Shown here in pieces: positions 11,165 to 22,205 of a DNA stretch of 64,000 nucleotides. How positions within the stretch are numbered: position 1 is the stretch's first letter; every line of letters begins with the position of its first letter. Position numbers and translations under genes: made by a program. Source of the stretch: Helicostylum pulchrum (Eukaryota > Mucoromycota > Mucoromycetes > Mucorales > Mucoraceae); assembly GCA_025677825.1 (NCBI GenBank), contig JAIXMO010000007.1:806001-870000 (forward strand). Reading direction: 5' to 3'. The notes under the pieces are model-generated. The model worked only from the letters and a program-made list of their open reading frames with translations, made no database searches and was not told the origin of the DNA.

Positions 11165-11353
11165 AATACTTTTTCTTTAGCGAAAAAAGCCCTTTTTTTT
11201 TGTGCAAGAAGATTGATACATATATATATGTATATACATTTTCTATTTTTACTTATACAAGTTTATTCATTTTTTAAAACTTGAATTGAGCAAGACGATA
11301 AAAAAAAAGCGGGGATATTATATATAATATATTTTTTTTTTTGCTTTTATACA

Positions 11354-12154
11354 ATGCCAAAATTACGTTACAAAGAAAAAGAATCAAGTCGCTCAGAACA
11401 TAAATCCAGTAAACATAAATCTAGTAAACACAAGTCCAGTAAACACAAACCTAGTAGTAAGCCTTATAAACTACCTACACTTTATGAAGAAGAATCAGGC
11501 TGGGTTCCACAAAGACATGAGGAAGATGAATGGCGACAGCATTTGTTTGAAGTAATGATGGATGATGAAGGACAAGATCCGTTTTATTCAGGGTACGATC
11601 ATGTACAACCAACACCCTCAATGACAGATGAAGAGCATAGACAACATATTGTGTCGGGCATGTACCAACGTACTCATAAAGAAGAAATTGAAGCAGAAGA
11701 AAAGCGAAAAGCGCATAAAGCTAAAAAGAAGCAAGAGGCAAACGAGGCAAAAGAAAAGATGAAGAAAGAAGATGAAGAACGTAAAAGAGTTTATAATATA
11801 TATAATCAATTGGAACAATTAAAACGAGTGAAAAAAGAATATGAAGAGTATATAGAAAAATGGAAGCGATTAGATATGTTGGAAGTTATATGTAAAAAGG
11901 ATATCCCTTGGCCTATTGTATCTAGAGAATTTTCGTTTGAATCAGTTCGATCTTTTTTGAGTGATAATAGTGATAGTACAGAGATGAAAAAGAATATACG
12001 TAAAGAACAAACTAGGTATCATCCAGATAAGTTTATTACAAAGTACATCAAGAAATTTAAAGGATCAGAAAAGGAAAAACAAGGCGTTATAACACATGTA
12101 AATGAGATATCAGGTTGGATCAATGAATTATGGACACAATTATTTAAATCATAA
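11354..12154 (+). CDS. NFKBIL1-like protein with J-like RYHPDKF segment
   Basis: Single-exon gene, 266 residues. The N-terminus is basic with four repeats of the type SSKHK (residues about 12-35), followed by a WVPQRHEEDEWRQHLFEVM segment, a charged coiled coil (residues about 110-175, rich in Lys and Glu), a short IPWP motif and a C-terminal helical segment with TRYHPDKFITKYIKKF and a final NEISGWINELWTQLF. The combination IPWP plus R(W/Y)HPDKF plus a C-terminal LW motif is that of NF-kappa-B inhibitor-like 1 proteins, which in animals have been linked to RNA processing. The HPD resembles a J domain but the rest of that fold is not obvious. No ankyrin repeats are visible, unlike the animal protein. 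Function here is inferred only. Confidence 0.65.
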   Translation: MPKLRYKEKESSRSEHKSSKHKSSKHKSSKHKPSSKPYKLPTLYEEESGWVPQRHEEDEWRQHLFEVMMDDEGQDPFYSGYDHVQPTPSMTDEEHRQHIVSGMYQRTHKEEIEAEEKRKAHKAKKKQEANEAKEKMKKEDEERKRVYNIYNQLEQLKRVKKEYEEYIEKWKRLDMLEVICKKDIPWPIVSREFSFESVRSFLSDNSDSTEMKKNIRKEQTRYHPDKFITKYIKKFKGSEKEKQGVITHVNEISGWINELWTQLFKS

Positions 12155-12170
12155 AATAAAAAAGAAAGAA

Positions 12171-13344
12171 TTAATCTAAAACAACCTTCCAAATACGAAC
12201 TAATCCATCATCACCCACTGTACTTAACCAATCTTGATGTAACTTGGTAGGGAACCAAGATACGCCATTAATATCATATACACCATGTGCATCCTTTTTA
12301 GTTGCAATGTTCTTATAAGTTGGTTCATTTTCATTTACTGTTGCCTCTGTATCTTTTTCAAAAATACGAATACTGTTGTCTCCACTTACACTAGCGATAT
12401 ATCCGTTTACTTTTGACCATGAAACTGAATAAATGCATCTATCGTGGAATCCAGATAATGTACAAATTGTCTTCCATGTAGCTTCACCGTTGTGTGTCAT
12501 TACACCTTGATCATTATCAGGTTTATACATTTTCCAAATACGTAAAGTTTGATCATCAGAAGCCGATACTATATATAATATGTTAGCATAGCATAGCGTA
12601 GCGTAGTATATATTTTTTCTTTTACCAATTTGGTCGCCTTCTTGGTTGAAATCTAACGACCATACAGTGGAAGTATGGCCTTCCAAGGTATCAGCACAAT
12701 ACCAATCATCCTCATCCTCTTTCCAAATCTTGATTGTATCATCGTAACTTGCGGAAGCTAAAATTTCTAGTTTTGGGTGCCATGCCACCATCTTGACATC
12801 TTGTGTATGTTCCTGTAAAACTGATAAACACTCAAAATCATTATCAGATTCAACTTCCCAAATCCAAACACTTTTATCTCTTGAACAAGTAGCTAATAAG
12901 GCACCTGTTGAAGACCATGCAACAGATTTAATTTCATTTTCGTGACCTTCTAAAGTTGCAACACATTCCCAATCGTTGTCACGAGGGTCATTTTCCCAAA
13001 TACCAGTTGTAGCGTCAAAACTGGCAGTAGCTAATTCGTTACCTGTAGGAGACCAATCGACACTACGAATGGTTCTCTTATGAGCTCCTTCTAATGTCTC
13101 GATACACTGCCAATGTTCAAAGTTGTCATGTGAAATGGGAGTCCAGAGTCGAACTGTTTTATCGCCTGAGCATGTAGCTAATATAGTTTTAGTTGGGTGC
13201 CAAGATGCTTGCCAAACACGATCCTGATGACCTTTTTGTTTTATTTTTTAAAAAAAAGAAAAAGTGCTTTTAGTACGCGCAAGAGGGTTAAATTGTGTGG
13301 TTTATTCTACCTTCTAAAGTTGCAACAAGTTCTAGATGTGGCAT
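12171..13344 (-). CDS. CIA1: Cytosolic iron-sulfur assembly WD40 protein Cia1/Ciao1
   Basis: Seven-bladed WD40 protein of 345 residues, scaffold of the CIA targeting complex that delivers Fe-S clusters to cytosolic and nuclear apoproteins. Exons on the minus strand: 13311-13344 (34 nt), 12626-13231, 12171-12568. The start is MPHLELVATLEGHQDRVWQ. Blades end with KTVRLW, ATTGIW, KSVWIW, DTIKIW, QTLRIW, NSIRIF and GLVRIW in order, which matches the family's seven blades, and the length is close to the 330-345 residues usual for Cia1. The second exon junction restores QIVSASDDQ. The 3' end is only 16 bp from the stop codon of the convergent NFKBIL1-like gene, so the mature transcripts must overlap. 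Client proteins in this window could include DNA-repair or redox Fe-S proteins, but that is not shown. Confidence 0.93.
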
Positions 13345-13911
13345 ATTTTTTTAACAAGCTAAAGAAAGAGAGAGAGAAAAAGGAAAATATAGAGGAGATT
13401 TAATTAGTAATATTGTTGCTGTTTAAAAAAGCAATGATAGGGGAGGATAAGCCACATTGATAAACAACCGCCAAAAAATAAAATAAAGGGACAACAAAAG
13501 AGGTGATCTTAACAACAAAAGGGAGAGCATGAAGGGAGTAAAAAGGGGGAGGTGAGAAAGAAAGGTATTGATTGCATATGAATTTATTGACAAGGTCCTA
13601 ATTTCAATATATTACAAGATAAATATTCGTTTCATACATTATTAGTTATTCACTGTTATTTCTCACACGCCTCCTTACTTGTCTGTTTATGTCTACATTC
13701 TTCTCCTTGAATTAAGGGGTTTTTTTTTCTTTTTTTTAAAGAGGTCTCTTTTTTTCTTTTTTTTTCCCTCTCTTTTTTCTTTTTTTCCCTTTAAAAAAAA
13801 AGAAGGGTAAATATATATAATATATGACTGTAGCAATACAAGACAATGTGTCTACGACAGTAAAGTATAAAATTTACAAGTAAATATATACATGTACTTA
13901 CGCTCACATAG
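13345..13911. other. Divergent promoter region between CIA1 and the FAR1-type gene
   Basis: About 570 bp between two divergently transcribed starts. It contains long CT-rich and T-rich tracts at 13714-13800, common near fungal transcription starts, and no coding frame. Confidence 0.4.
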
Positions 13912-15403
13912 ATGGACTCTTTATATGAAAAGTTATTACAACACAAGTTTATGACAAGTAATGAAGCTATTGATTATTGCCGTGAAACATGCCTAGAATA
14001 TGGATTTACTGTAAAGAATGAAACAGGCGTTAATAGAGTAAGTTTTATAAATAAATAAAAGATGGACAAATAAATAAATAACATTTTTTTTGCGGGTGTA
14101 GAGCATTTACATTTATTGTTCACGTGAGGATAATAGACAACAAACACCACTTTTAAGAAAGAGGTCTTTAAAGAATGATTGTAAATGGAGAATAGTGTTA
14201 AATTCGGATGAGTATGGTCAATGGGTATTTAGAAAATCATTAAATCCTACTGGATCAGAGCATAATCATACTACTATAAATTCAATGGTGGATGTTTGGC
14301 CTCAACAGGTAATCGATAAGATTAGTTTATTATCGCGTCAAAATCAAACAACTGAAGAAATTCGTGATTGTATCAAATTGGAATTTCCTGATATCACCTG
14401 GAACGACCGTCGATTTCATAATTTATTAAGTCTTGAACGTAAAAAGATAAAGCAAAAATCAATCACTGAAAGAGTTCAAAACTTAATTATGGCTTCTACT
14501 AAATTATGCTCTGTTGTAGCTGCTAATGAAGATTGGGCTTCTTGTGTTGAAAATGATTTAACAAAAATGTTGGATAATTATAGGCAAATAGCAAGAATAT
14601 CAAACCAATCTCTTAATTCAATGGTAGACCTTGAACTAGATATGATTCACTCGGAAATAGATAAAAGGAATAATAGGTCAATTCATAAAGATCAATCACT
14701 ATTAGTACTAGATCAAAAAAACCAAAAATCTTCTCATACTTTGGTCGATGCTGTTCAAATCATGTCAATACCTAGTTGTACTTTGTTTATACGTTCTCAA
14801 CCACTAAGATCTTTATCTGAACCTTCTCAAAATAGACCACATCCGTTAAACACCGTATTCACTTTGGCTTCTTCCAATCCTAGTACAATACAACAAAGAA
14901 TAGATTATGCTTATAATAGATCATCATCGGATATACTTCAATCTCCTCCCATACCTGATAATACTACTACTACTCCAATCATCATACCTCCTACTGCTTC
15001 CGCTTCTGCTTCTGCCTCTACTGCCTCTGCTTCCGCCTCTGCCGCCGCCGCTGCCGCTGCTGCTGCTTATAATAATAATCAATCTTACCACCACCACAAC
15101 CACCACCAATCTAATTTCAATACTCCTTTTCATCAAAATTCACATGATTTTACTACCTTTGATCAACATCGTTCAAGCTTTAATAATAGCAATATTGGTT
15201 ATTATGGACGCGAATCTTCTCCTAGTTTACAGCAAAGGATCATGTTGCAAGAGTATGAGCAAAGGCAATTGCAGAACAGCAATACTACTTTACCTATTAT
15301 TCGTTCTACTCATATGATTTCTCCTCAGCATCAGCAGCAGCAGCAAAGTAACATACAAAACATACAGCAGCAGCAAAACATACAGCAGCAAAATTGGTCA
15401 TAA
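13912..15403 (+). CDS. FAR1-type zinc-binding DNA-binding protein
   Basis: Putative nuclear protein of 475 residues; exons 13912-14037 and 14102-15403. The N-terminal 100 residues fit the FAR1/WRKY-GCM1 DNA-binding fold: an AIDYCRETCLEYGFTVK helix-turn segment, SIYIYCSRED with C48, DCKWRIVL with C69, then GQWVFRK and EHNH (H96 and H98), giving CX20CX26HXH. This domain is typical of Mutator-like transposases and of transcription factors derived from them. A second conserved-looking block (residues about 107-160) resembles helical DNA-binding sequence but is not assigned. The C-terminal half is low complexity: Ala/Ser runs near 15000-15066, His/Asn stretches and Gln runs near 15330-15390. No DDE transposase catalytic domain follows, which suggests a host regulator rather than an active element (inference). 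Confidence 0.7.
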
Positions 15404-15561
15404 TTATTTTTTCTTTTCCTTTTTATTATTATCCCTTCTCTCTTTCTCTCTCTATATCTCTCTCTATCTCTCACTAACACTCACACTAACACGCACACGC
15501 ACACACGCTTATGTATAGTTTAATCTACTAATTTCTTTGTCATAATAAATATATTCCCTTT

Positions 15562-16395
15562 TTATAAGGAACGGTCACATTTCTCTATTTCTAATCTTAT
15601 ATATCTGCACAATTCTCCCGACCCAACTTGTCGTTTTGCAGTAAGCCAACAATCCAAAAAATGAACCAATAAAGACCTTTTGAAATTTGATTGGGTTGTT
15701 AATAGTTCCAGAGTTCGTTGTACTGCACAATCAATATGACTATCAGTTAATATGTTGGCTGTAAATGCTGCACCCATTAAATCAAAGCAAGCAGATATTG
15801 TTTGCAATGTCATTGTAATGTTGGTATTAGATGCCAAAATTTTATATCCAGTGTACTCCAAAAATGCTTTAATGTTATCCGCTAATGTATAAGTAATCTC
15901 TCGACAATAAGACGGAAACGCTATATCTAGTTTTGTCAATAGGTTTACCAGGACAGAGGCTAATGCACCTTGTTTAATATCATGTGATCTTGTATAAGTA
16001 ATGGCGGCGACAAAGATTGCGTGATGAAAGACTACATCCACAGTGGTTCTAATTCGATTTCGGATATCGATATCTTCAATTAAGACATACTTGTGTTTAT
16101 AAGAAGAAATACCTTTTATAATCTTTTCATGCAAATTTTGTTCCAATCTTTCTGTCAAATAGTTTATAGGCGTGAGTTGTTGTAACGATATTAACGCTGC
16201 TCGACATTGGATTTTCATTGTGTTATCTCGAGGTCTGCTATCAATTTTCCACTTTGTACCAATCACGGTGGTCGAAAAATACCGTAAGTCGCTATTCGTT
16301 TGAAGTAATGTCCACAGATCCGCTAGCTCTAGAAAGTTCTCTAGAATGTAAAGTAGTAACTCATTAGGTAGATTTAATAACTTGTTGTTTGCCAT
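15562..16395 (-). CDS. F-box protein
   Basis: Single-exon gene, 277 residues. The N-terminal segment LLNLPNELLLYILENFLELA and the following DLWTLLQTNSDLRYFSTT (residues about 6-45) form an F-box, the Skp1-binding motif of SCF ubiquitin ligases. The rest is helical, without leucine-rich or WD repeats that I can recognise, so the substrate-binding mode is unknown. It is transcribed from 16395 towards the 3' end of the FAR1-type gene. Orphan F-box proteins with helical C-termini are frequent in Mucoromycota, so this is probably a lineage-specific adaptor. Confidence 0.75.
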   Translation of the reverse strand: MANNKLLNLPNELLLYILENFLELADLWTLLQTNSDLRYFSTTVIGTKWKIDSRPRDNTMKIQCRAALISLQQLTPINYLTERLEQNLHEKIIKGISSYKHKYVLIEDIDIRNRIRTTVDVVFHHAIFVAAITYTRSHDIKQGALASVLVNLLTKLDIAFPSYCREITYTLADNIKAFLEYTGYKILASNTNITMTLQTISACFDLMGAAFTANILTDSHIDCAVQRTLELLTTQSNFKRSLLVHFLDCWLTAKRQVGSGELCRYIRLEIEKCDRSL

Positions 16396-16620
16396 TACTA
16401 CAATGTTTGTATATATTAGAAAATGTATAAAAAAAAAGGAGAAGGGAAAAAGGAAAAGGAAAAAAAAAACAGCCTCTCCTGGGAAAATAATAAAAATAAC
16501 ACATAAAATAAATAGATAATAATAATAATATATGTAAAAAAATAAAATAAAAAAAGGGGGTATAAAAAGGAGCGTTAAGAAAAAAGAAGGGGGAAAAAAG
16601 GGGAAATAAGAAAGGGGAAT
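16396..16620. other. Spacer between PPR gene and F-box gene
   Basis: 225 bp, purine-rich (G/A tracts), promoter of the F-box gene and 3' flank of the PPR gene. No gene. Confidence 0.4.
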
Positions 16621-18441
16621 TTAAATACACTGACTTTTTACTAAATTATAAGGACGCCTTAAAGAATCTGAAGTAATAACAAAACCACTAGCATCCATTA
16701 AAGTAATTACTTTTTTACCAGTCACCCAATCTTTTCTGCTTGCACAATCATCCAACATTAACTTCCAAGTGTCCTTGGTAGGACTCAACTGAATTGATCT
16801 CATATGTTCTAAACACGTATAAGCATCACCTAGTCTACCATGATTGATAAACCCAACAATCATAAAATTAAATGTAGCTCGGTCAGGTTGTGTACCACTA
16901 CGTAATAAAGATTGAAACGTCTCAATGGTTTTACCAAGGTTCATTGTCTCAACATATCCTTGAATTAAGTTGGTCCAAGTGTGAATGGTAGGTTTAATAT
17001 TGTGTTTAAACATCAAGTGAAAAGTCGTTTCCGCTTCCTCCATATGATGCTGTTTAATCCATCCATTCATAATGGCGTTAAATGTATACACATTGGGCTG
17101 AATCTTGATATGTTCGATGTACGTCAAGATCTCGCTGGTCGTTTGAGGTTGTCTGGTCATAAAGATAGAATCGATCAACGTAGTGTAGGTGACTGTATCT
17201 GGTTCCATCTTAAACTTAAACATGTCCAGAATAATCTTTTGAGCTGATTCCATATCATTGGCTTTCACATAACCTTTTAACATGGTGTTAAATGTAATCA
17301 TATCAGGTTTTAAATCAGATTTGATCATCGAGTCATATAATAATCCTGCAATCTTTAATTCCCGGTTCATCACTAGCCCGTTAATCATCGTATTTAAAAT
17401 AACATCGTTCACTTTTAAAGTAGGATCTTTTTCCACTTCTTGGAAAGCTCTAAATGCTTTTTGTGAAAGACGCGCTTTAAAGTACACTTTGATTAGTTGG
17501 TTGTATAACACTTCGTCGGGTTTGTGTCCACCAAGTATCGTGTCTCGTACCAGTTGCTCGGCAGATACTACATCCCGTGTATGCGCAAAGATTTCCAACA
17601 TGCTGGAACAGACATATCGGTTGGGTTTGACATCTTTGGATTTCATGTCTTGATAGATTTTAATAGATTCCGAAGTTAAGCGAGAATCAGCATATCCTTT
17701 GATTAAGATACTGTACGTGGTCAAGTCCAATTTTTTATCTTTGACCGATTTCAGTAACCATTTAATGTCTTGTAATCGCTTTTCTTTAAACAAGTGAGCT
17801 AAATTAGCGTTTAACGTCTTGGTGCTACCGAGACCGTGTTCCTTGATAAGTTCACGAGCTGTCTGCACTACCGTGGAGTTCTTGGGCATACATCTGTTCA
17901 TGGTTCGATCAAAGTAGAGTAAATCAGGCACAACGTCCCATTTGGTATTGGCTTCCTTGACAAGTGCTACCGCTTCATCCATCAAACCCAACTGCACATA
18001 AGTAGCTAAAATAACGTTAAATGAACCTGCACTTAATTTGAGTCCATTTTCAGAAAAATCCTTGTTGAAAAGTGTCAAGATATCTTGGTGTTGTGCTTGG
18101 AATAATTTAGCGATAAAGTATTCGTTATATTCAGAAATTGTCCAGCTTAATCCGGCAGTCTTCATATCCTCAAGTACTTGCAGGATACGGCTCTCTGTCC
18201 CCCAGTTCCCTTTGGACGTCCATAAGTTGCCGCGAAGTTTTAGAAAGTCGTCTCGTTTAAGGTCGGTCAAGAGCGTCTTGGATTTTAAGGCCTCGTAGGT
18301 TTTCCAGACTTGCTGATTGTTTTCCAAAAGTTGCTGTTTATATTGTGTTACAAGCGGGCTGACAGTGGCGGTGCTGTACGCGGCACGAATTCGAGGACAA
18401 AGTACATTGGGTTTAATACATGTCTTTAAAAATCGTTGCAT
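16621..18441 (-). CDS. Mitochondrial pentatricopeptide repeat protein
   Basis: Single-exon gene, 606 residues. The N-terminus (MQRFLKTCIKPNVLCPRIRA then AYSTATVSP) is a typical mitochondrial presequence. From about residue 120 on the protein is a chain of 35-residue PPR helix pairs; clear examples end with DVKPN, TLKVN, DLKPD, KMEPD, KIQPN, NIKPT, TQPD and QLSPT, at regular spacing, and begin with segments like TYSILIKGYADS, ITFNTMLKGYVKA, TYTTLIDSIF, TFNAIMNGWIKQ and TWTNLIQGYVET. Such proteins bind organellar RNA and act in processing, stability or translation. The repeat quality is plant-like (P-class), better than in yeast PPR proteins. A longer frame reaches 18624, but it adds a Lys-rich stretch before the presequence, so 18441 was chosen. 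Confidence 0.9.
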   Translation of the reverse strand: MQRFLKTCIKPNVLCPRIRAAYSTATVSPLVTQYKQQLLENNQQVWKTYEALKSKTLLTDLKRDDFLKLRGNLWTSKGNWGTESRILQVLEDMKTAGLSWTISEYNEYFIAKLFQAQHQDILTLFNKDFSENGLKLSAGSFNVILATYVQLGLMDEAVALVKEANTKWDVVPDLLYFDRTMNRCMPKNSTVVQTARELIKEHGLGSTKTLNANLAHLFKEKRLQDIKWLLKSVKDKKLDLTTYSILIKGYADSRLTSESIKIYQDMKSKDVKPNRYVCSSMLEIFAHTRDVVSAEQLVRDTILGGHKPDEVLYNQLIKVYFKARLSQKAFRAFQEVEKDPTLKVNDVILNTMINGLVMNRELKIAGLLYDSMIKSDLKPDMITFNTMLKGYVKANDMESAQKIILDMFKFKMEPDTVTYTTLIDSIFMTRQPQTTSEILTYIEHIKIQPNVYTFNAIMNGWIKQHHMEEAETTFHLMFKHNIKPTIHTWTNLIQGYVETMNLGKTIETFQSLLRSGTQPDRATFNFMIVGFINHGRLGDAYTCLEHMRSIQLSPTKDTWKLMLDDCASRKDWVTGKKVITLMDASGFVITSDSLRRPYNLVKSQCI

Positions 18442-19095
18442 TCTTATTGTTTTTATTTCGTAAAAAAGAATAAAAGTGTCAAATTTTTTCTTTTTAAGCC
18501 AGGGCCTAAATACCGTCACTTTGTTCCCCGCGTTTTTTTTTTTTTTGAACAAGCGATTTTTTTTAAGCACTCTCTTTTTTGTAACCGTTCGAGACTTTGG
18601 CGTAAAAGTATTCATCACATGCACTGTATTGTTCGTTTATTTATTTTTAAAAAAAAAATGCACGACCTGCCCGCCCTTGGTACACAGCTTATACAATCAG
18701 GCTTGTATGTATATACGTGGTAGGAGGGAGGATTTTCTTGGACCCAGAAAAAAATAATAGTTTTAGAGCAACCACAGCGGAAGACGGAAAATTTTCTTAA
18801 ATTTGGCTCCCTGAATTTGGCATTTTCGTGATTCTACAGCGGAGGCTCTATTTTTCAAATAAAAGCAAATCTCCATCGTCCGATGTGCATTGGACATGTT
18901 TCCCCAAATAAGGAACTTTACACGGTCAATTCAAAAAAGTATTTCTTTTTTTTTGTTTACCCACGTTACTTTGATAAAAAAGAGCTTTTTGCATGAATTA
19001 AGTTGTGGGCATTTTGGCTTACACGCCCAGGAAAGAACCTCCCGAAAGAAGAAAAAACCTGAGCCTGAATGAGAAAATTAAAAATAATTAATGCT
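18442..19095. other. Gene-free stretch, Fanzor 3' side
   Basis: About 650 bp between the PPR start and the end of the Fanzor relic. In Fanzor and TnpB elements the guide RNA is encoded at or beyond the 3' end of the nuclease gene, so a decayed guide-RNA region could lie here, but no specific structure or target-adjacent repeat was identified. The stretch around 18765-18860 is less AT-rich than its surroundings. Confidence 0.3.
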
Positions 19096-21730
19096 TTATC
19101 TCTTTAATAATAAAATACGATACCCGAGTATAAAATAACCAAAGCGATAACTCCAGTGGATTGTTTGATTACGAGAGAAGAGAGGAAAACGTTCTCCAGT
19201 TTCCCTTAAATGCTGTAATTTTTTTTTAAAGTTAAGAGTTGCAGCTAGGTCTCGGTTCCACAATCTTTTTTGGCCCCCCTACCAGTGCACTCCGTATTGC
19301 TACAACTAATAATTTGTACTACTACAAGTTTTAATTATTATTACTATTATTATTTTACTGTAGTAACCCATGGCATGTAACTGTTGGCATTGATGCCCGT
19401 CGGAAAGGTCGATTGTTTGGAACAGTTTTGAAAAATTCCAAAGTATGTTCACATAGTGGGCAGATGGACGAGGTTTTGTATTCATTGATATGATGAACAG
19501 AAAAACCGTTTTTCTTCAACATATCTTTCGGTCCTTTGTTTCGGGTTGGTTCATGAAATCTGGTATTGGGAGCGGACCAGTCTCCGAAAATCAATACTGA
19601 ATCTTGGTCAAATTTACATCTTAGACGGTTGACCAACTTATTATCATTTTGATCGTGATACAATTTACTTGAAAACTTTAACTTTCTAAAAGGTAAAATT
19701 TGTAACTTCTCTAACACAACACTTATCTTCTGGACATAATTACGTTGTCGTGCTAATTCAAATATTCGGATTTTTTGTTGATCATTCAATCTTTTTGATA
19801 TGTGTGGTTGATGAAGCAGTAATCGCAAGTAATTTGTATAAAATTCAGTTGGCAGAGGTATCAATTGGTTCGTTCTCAGACTGCGGGAAAAAACCGCGAA
19901 TTTTAGTAACGAAAGGACTTCCATAATAAAGGTTGCATTTTTCGTTTACGTAAAACTCGAATGAGGAGCCAGGGAAATATACTTCCTCCGATTGTTGAGA
20001 TTTGCTTCCATAATATTCGTATAACGTGTCTGCTACTACTGCTCTTGCTTTAATATAACGTGTAAACTTGAAAAAGTCTACCAATTTCGATTCAGTGGTA
20101 GAAAGGGCAGCTTTGGCTTTTGCAACGATGAGAGGTTAATAATCTTTTGTAAAAAACGGAAGTGTCTGGAACGTTTAGATCTATCATTCTTTGTACATAT
20201 AAGTCTATGTTTGTTACCAACAGTACTAGTTTCCTTTAAACAAAACATTATACCCTGTCTTCCTGGGTCAACCAATACACAGTTACTCTCGGTGTTCTGT
20301 AATTCGTCCTGACTTAGCTCTTTTATATACTCCGTTCTATTAGCCTCCTTTTTGACGTTATGTCTGGGTAACTTGCGGTTCGTATCAAAGTTTTGCTTTA
20401 CGATTGACACCCTAACACCGTCCGTTTCCAAAGTTCCATAGAATCGTACTGTCTTCTGAAACCCTTGGTGTTTAAATGCCTTTTTTTTTATGCTTACAGC
20501 TTTACCCCATATCTCAAATTTGCTTCCTTCTTTCGGTATTGCGTTACCCTTGAGAATAGAATGATAAACTATTTTACTATCAAGAGTCATGTAGCAGGGA
20601 ATAAAAGTAGTACGCAATGGAAAACAAGTGAACTGTTCCATCTCTTCAGTTTTAGACAGTTCGGCTAGTTCGAAGAAGGCGTTAAAATGGTTTTCTGGAG
20701 TAGCCATAACGTCATAGTAGATCGAGTTCTTTTTAAGCGTGTATTCTTTTGGGTAACTTGAGATAAAAGCATTTAATCTCCTTTTGACTGATCATCCAAA
20801 AGACTAACTTCAGACATCTCTTTTTTAGAGACAGCCAGCTTCATCTGGTTACAAGGAACGTAGACTTGACTACGGATAGCTTTAATATTATTACGGTAAG
20901 CTGTTTGGATCTTCGTACATTCGTACAAAGCTATTTGTTGAGCATATGGTAATTTTATTGGAGTATAACCAGCGTTTTCACAATAATCTTCTTTATACTT
21001 TGCTATCAAGCGTCTATACCTTTTGGTCGTGTCCTTCAGTCGTCCGATATCACCAGTCCTTGCATTAATAAGGCTTAAGAAGACTTCAACAAAAAAATCT
21101 TTGTTTACAAGTCTTTTAATGAAATTTTTTCATTAATAGCCAACTCCTGTAAAAAATATATATTTCGTTAGCGCAAAGGTATGCGTAACCAGCATGTTTG
21201 TTGTGTTGACTAAGTCATGTAATAGCTGAATATACTCCGGTCTTCAGATTTTGTACCGTAGTTTTGTCTGCTTTAATTATGGGAGGACTTGATGTAAGAG
21301 CATCAGTAGTAGAAGTTGGATGTACAATATTGGAACTAGGCGCAACAGTAGAAGTGGGACGACCTGTAGAAGAAGTCGAGGCAGTAATACGAGTAGGACT
21401 ACTGTAGAAGAACTTGAGGAAGCAATAGACTTGCTGGATTCGCCTGATTTAGATCTTGTAATAATCGGTTCAAAAAAGTCATCACGGAGGTCAAGATCAT
21501 AATCATCAAGTGTGATTACACTGCCACTTGCCTTGCTTGTGCTACCGTATTCATCACGTATTTCAGACGATACTACGTCGTCTGTAGCCCTTTCCTTTCC
21601 TTTCCGTCTTTTGTCTTGTGAAGCTATGTTAGGGGCGTTTTCCCGAGCTAATAATTTATTGCTGGATTTTTTCCTTTTCCTTTCATTTAAAATTGCTATT
21701 GAGCTAACAGAAAGTAAAAATATCTTCTGT
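19096..21730 (-). pseudogene. Fanzor (eukaryotic TnpB-like RNA-guided nuclease), broken copy
   Basis: Multiply interrupted minus-strand reading of a Fanzor protein. From N to C: a polar, Ser/Thr-rich, basic leader (about 21270-21730, with ERKRKK and KRRKGKER stretches that could be NLS); a helical block with NTTNMLVTHTFALTKYIF (about 21180-21235) and RLVNKDFFVEVFLSLIN; a long middle segment; RuvC-I-like CVLVDPGRQGIMFCL with the Asp at 20268-20270; YIKARAVVADTLYEYYG; GDWSAPNTRFHEPTRNKG (about 19520-19580); the zinc-finger segment INEYKTSSICPLCE; and after a stop and a frameshift RLWNRDLAATLNF (19231-19265), the RuvC-III block with its Asp. At least six frame breaks are needed to connect these (near 21200, 21120, 20790, 20120, 19900, 19355 and 19270), so it is dead. 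Fanzors are known in Mucoromycota. No terminal repeats were located. Confidence 0.75.
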
Positions 21731-21964
21731 AAAGTACTTTATTATTGACGAAGCGAAAAGGTGAGTAAAAAAGGTGAGTAAAAAAAAAGTAAGAGGGATG
21801 TATAAAAGACAAAGAAGAAGCACAAGAGGTTGTTGATGGAATTTTTTTTATCTCATCCTGAGTTGAATCCCAACCCACAATATATCATACGCATAATAAG
21901 TAAGTAATCTAAAATCTTATCATTATAGTTTACCCTAGTTCTTATAACTAGTTATTCCTTTTAT

Positions 21965-22205
21965 TCTCATAGTGTAAGTGCCATAATATTCAAACTGCCA
22001 AAGATGTGCCAAGTTCTTATTACAAGGTAAAATATACAACTGTAATAGCTTTGATACTATCGTATAACTAATTATATCTCACTTATAGACGCGATTTTGT
22101 TGTCCGCTACGAGTTAACGTTCAATGGCTAATTACTGAAGAATCGTCAATGAAACTACCTGAAGGATCCCTGAGAAGCAACTCTGTACTGGATTTTTATT
22201 TTTAA
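21965..22205 (+). repeat. Dispersed repeat block, copy 1
   Basis: This block is similar to 45965-46190. Shared strings, allowing mismatches, include CTCACTTATAGAC (around 22079), ATGAAACTACCTGAAGGATC against ATGAAACTGCTTGAAGCATC, and CTGTACTGGATTT. Order and spacing are the same in both copies. It lies upstream of the decayed gene at 22552, and copy 2 also lies upstream of a similar start, so the block is probably the 5' flank of a duplicated gene family or part of a mobile element. No coding frame is conserved in it. Confidence 0.6.

Noticed and set aside
14990..15390. Simple repeats (GCC/TCT, CAC, CAG) as possible CRISPR-like or satellite array
   Set aside because: They are in-frame codon runs (Ala/Ser, His, Gln) of the FAR1-type protein, without unit-spacer structure.
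18442..18624. Upstream extension of the PPR frame
   Set aside because: Adds a Lys-rich segment before a clear mitochondrial presequence; the sequence looks like translated A-rich 5' flank.
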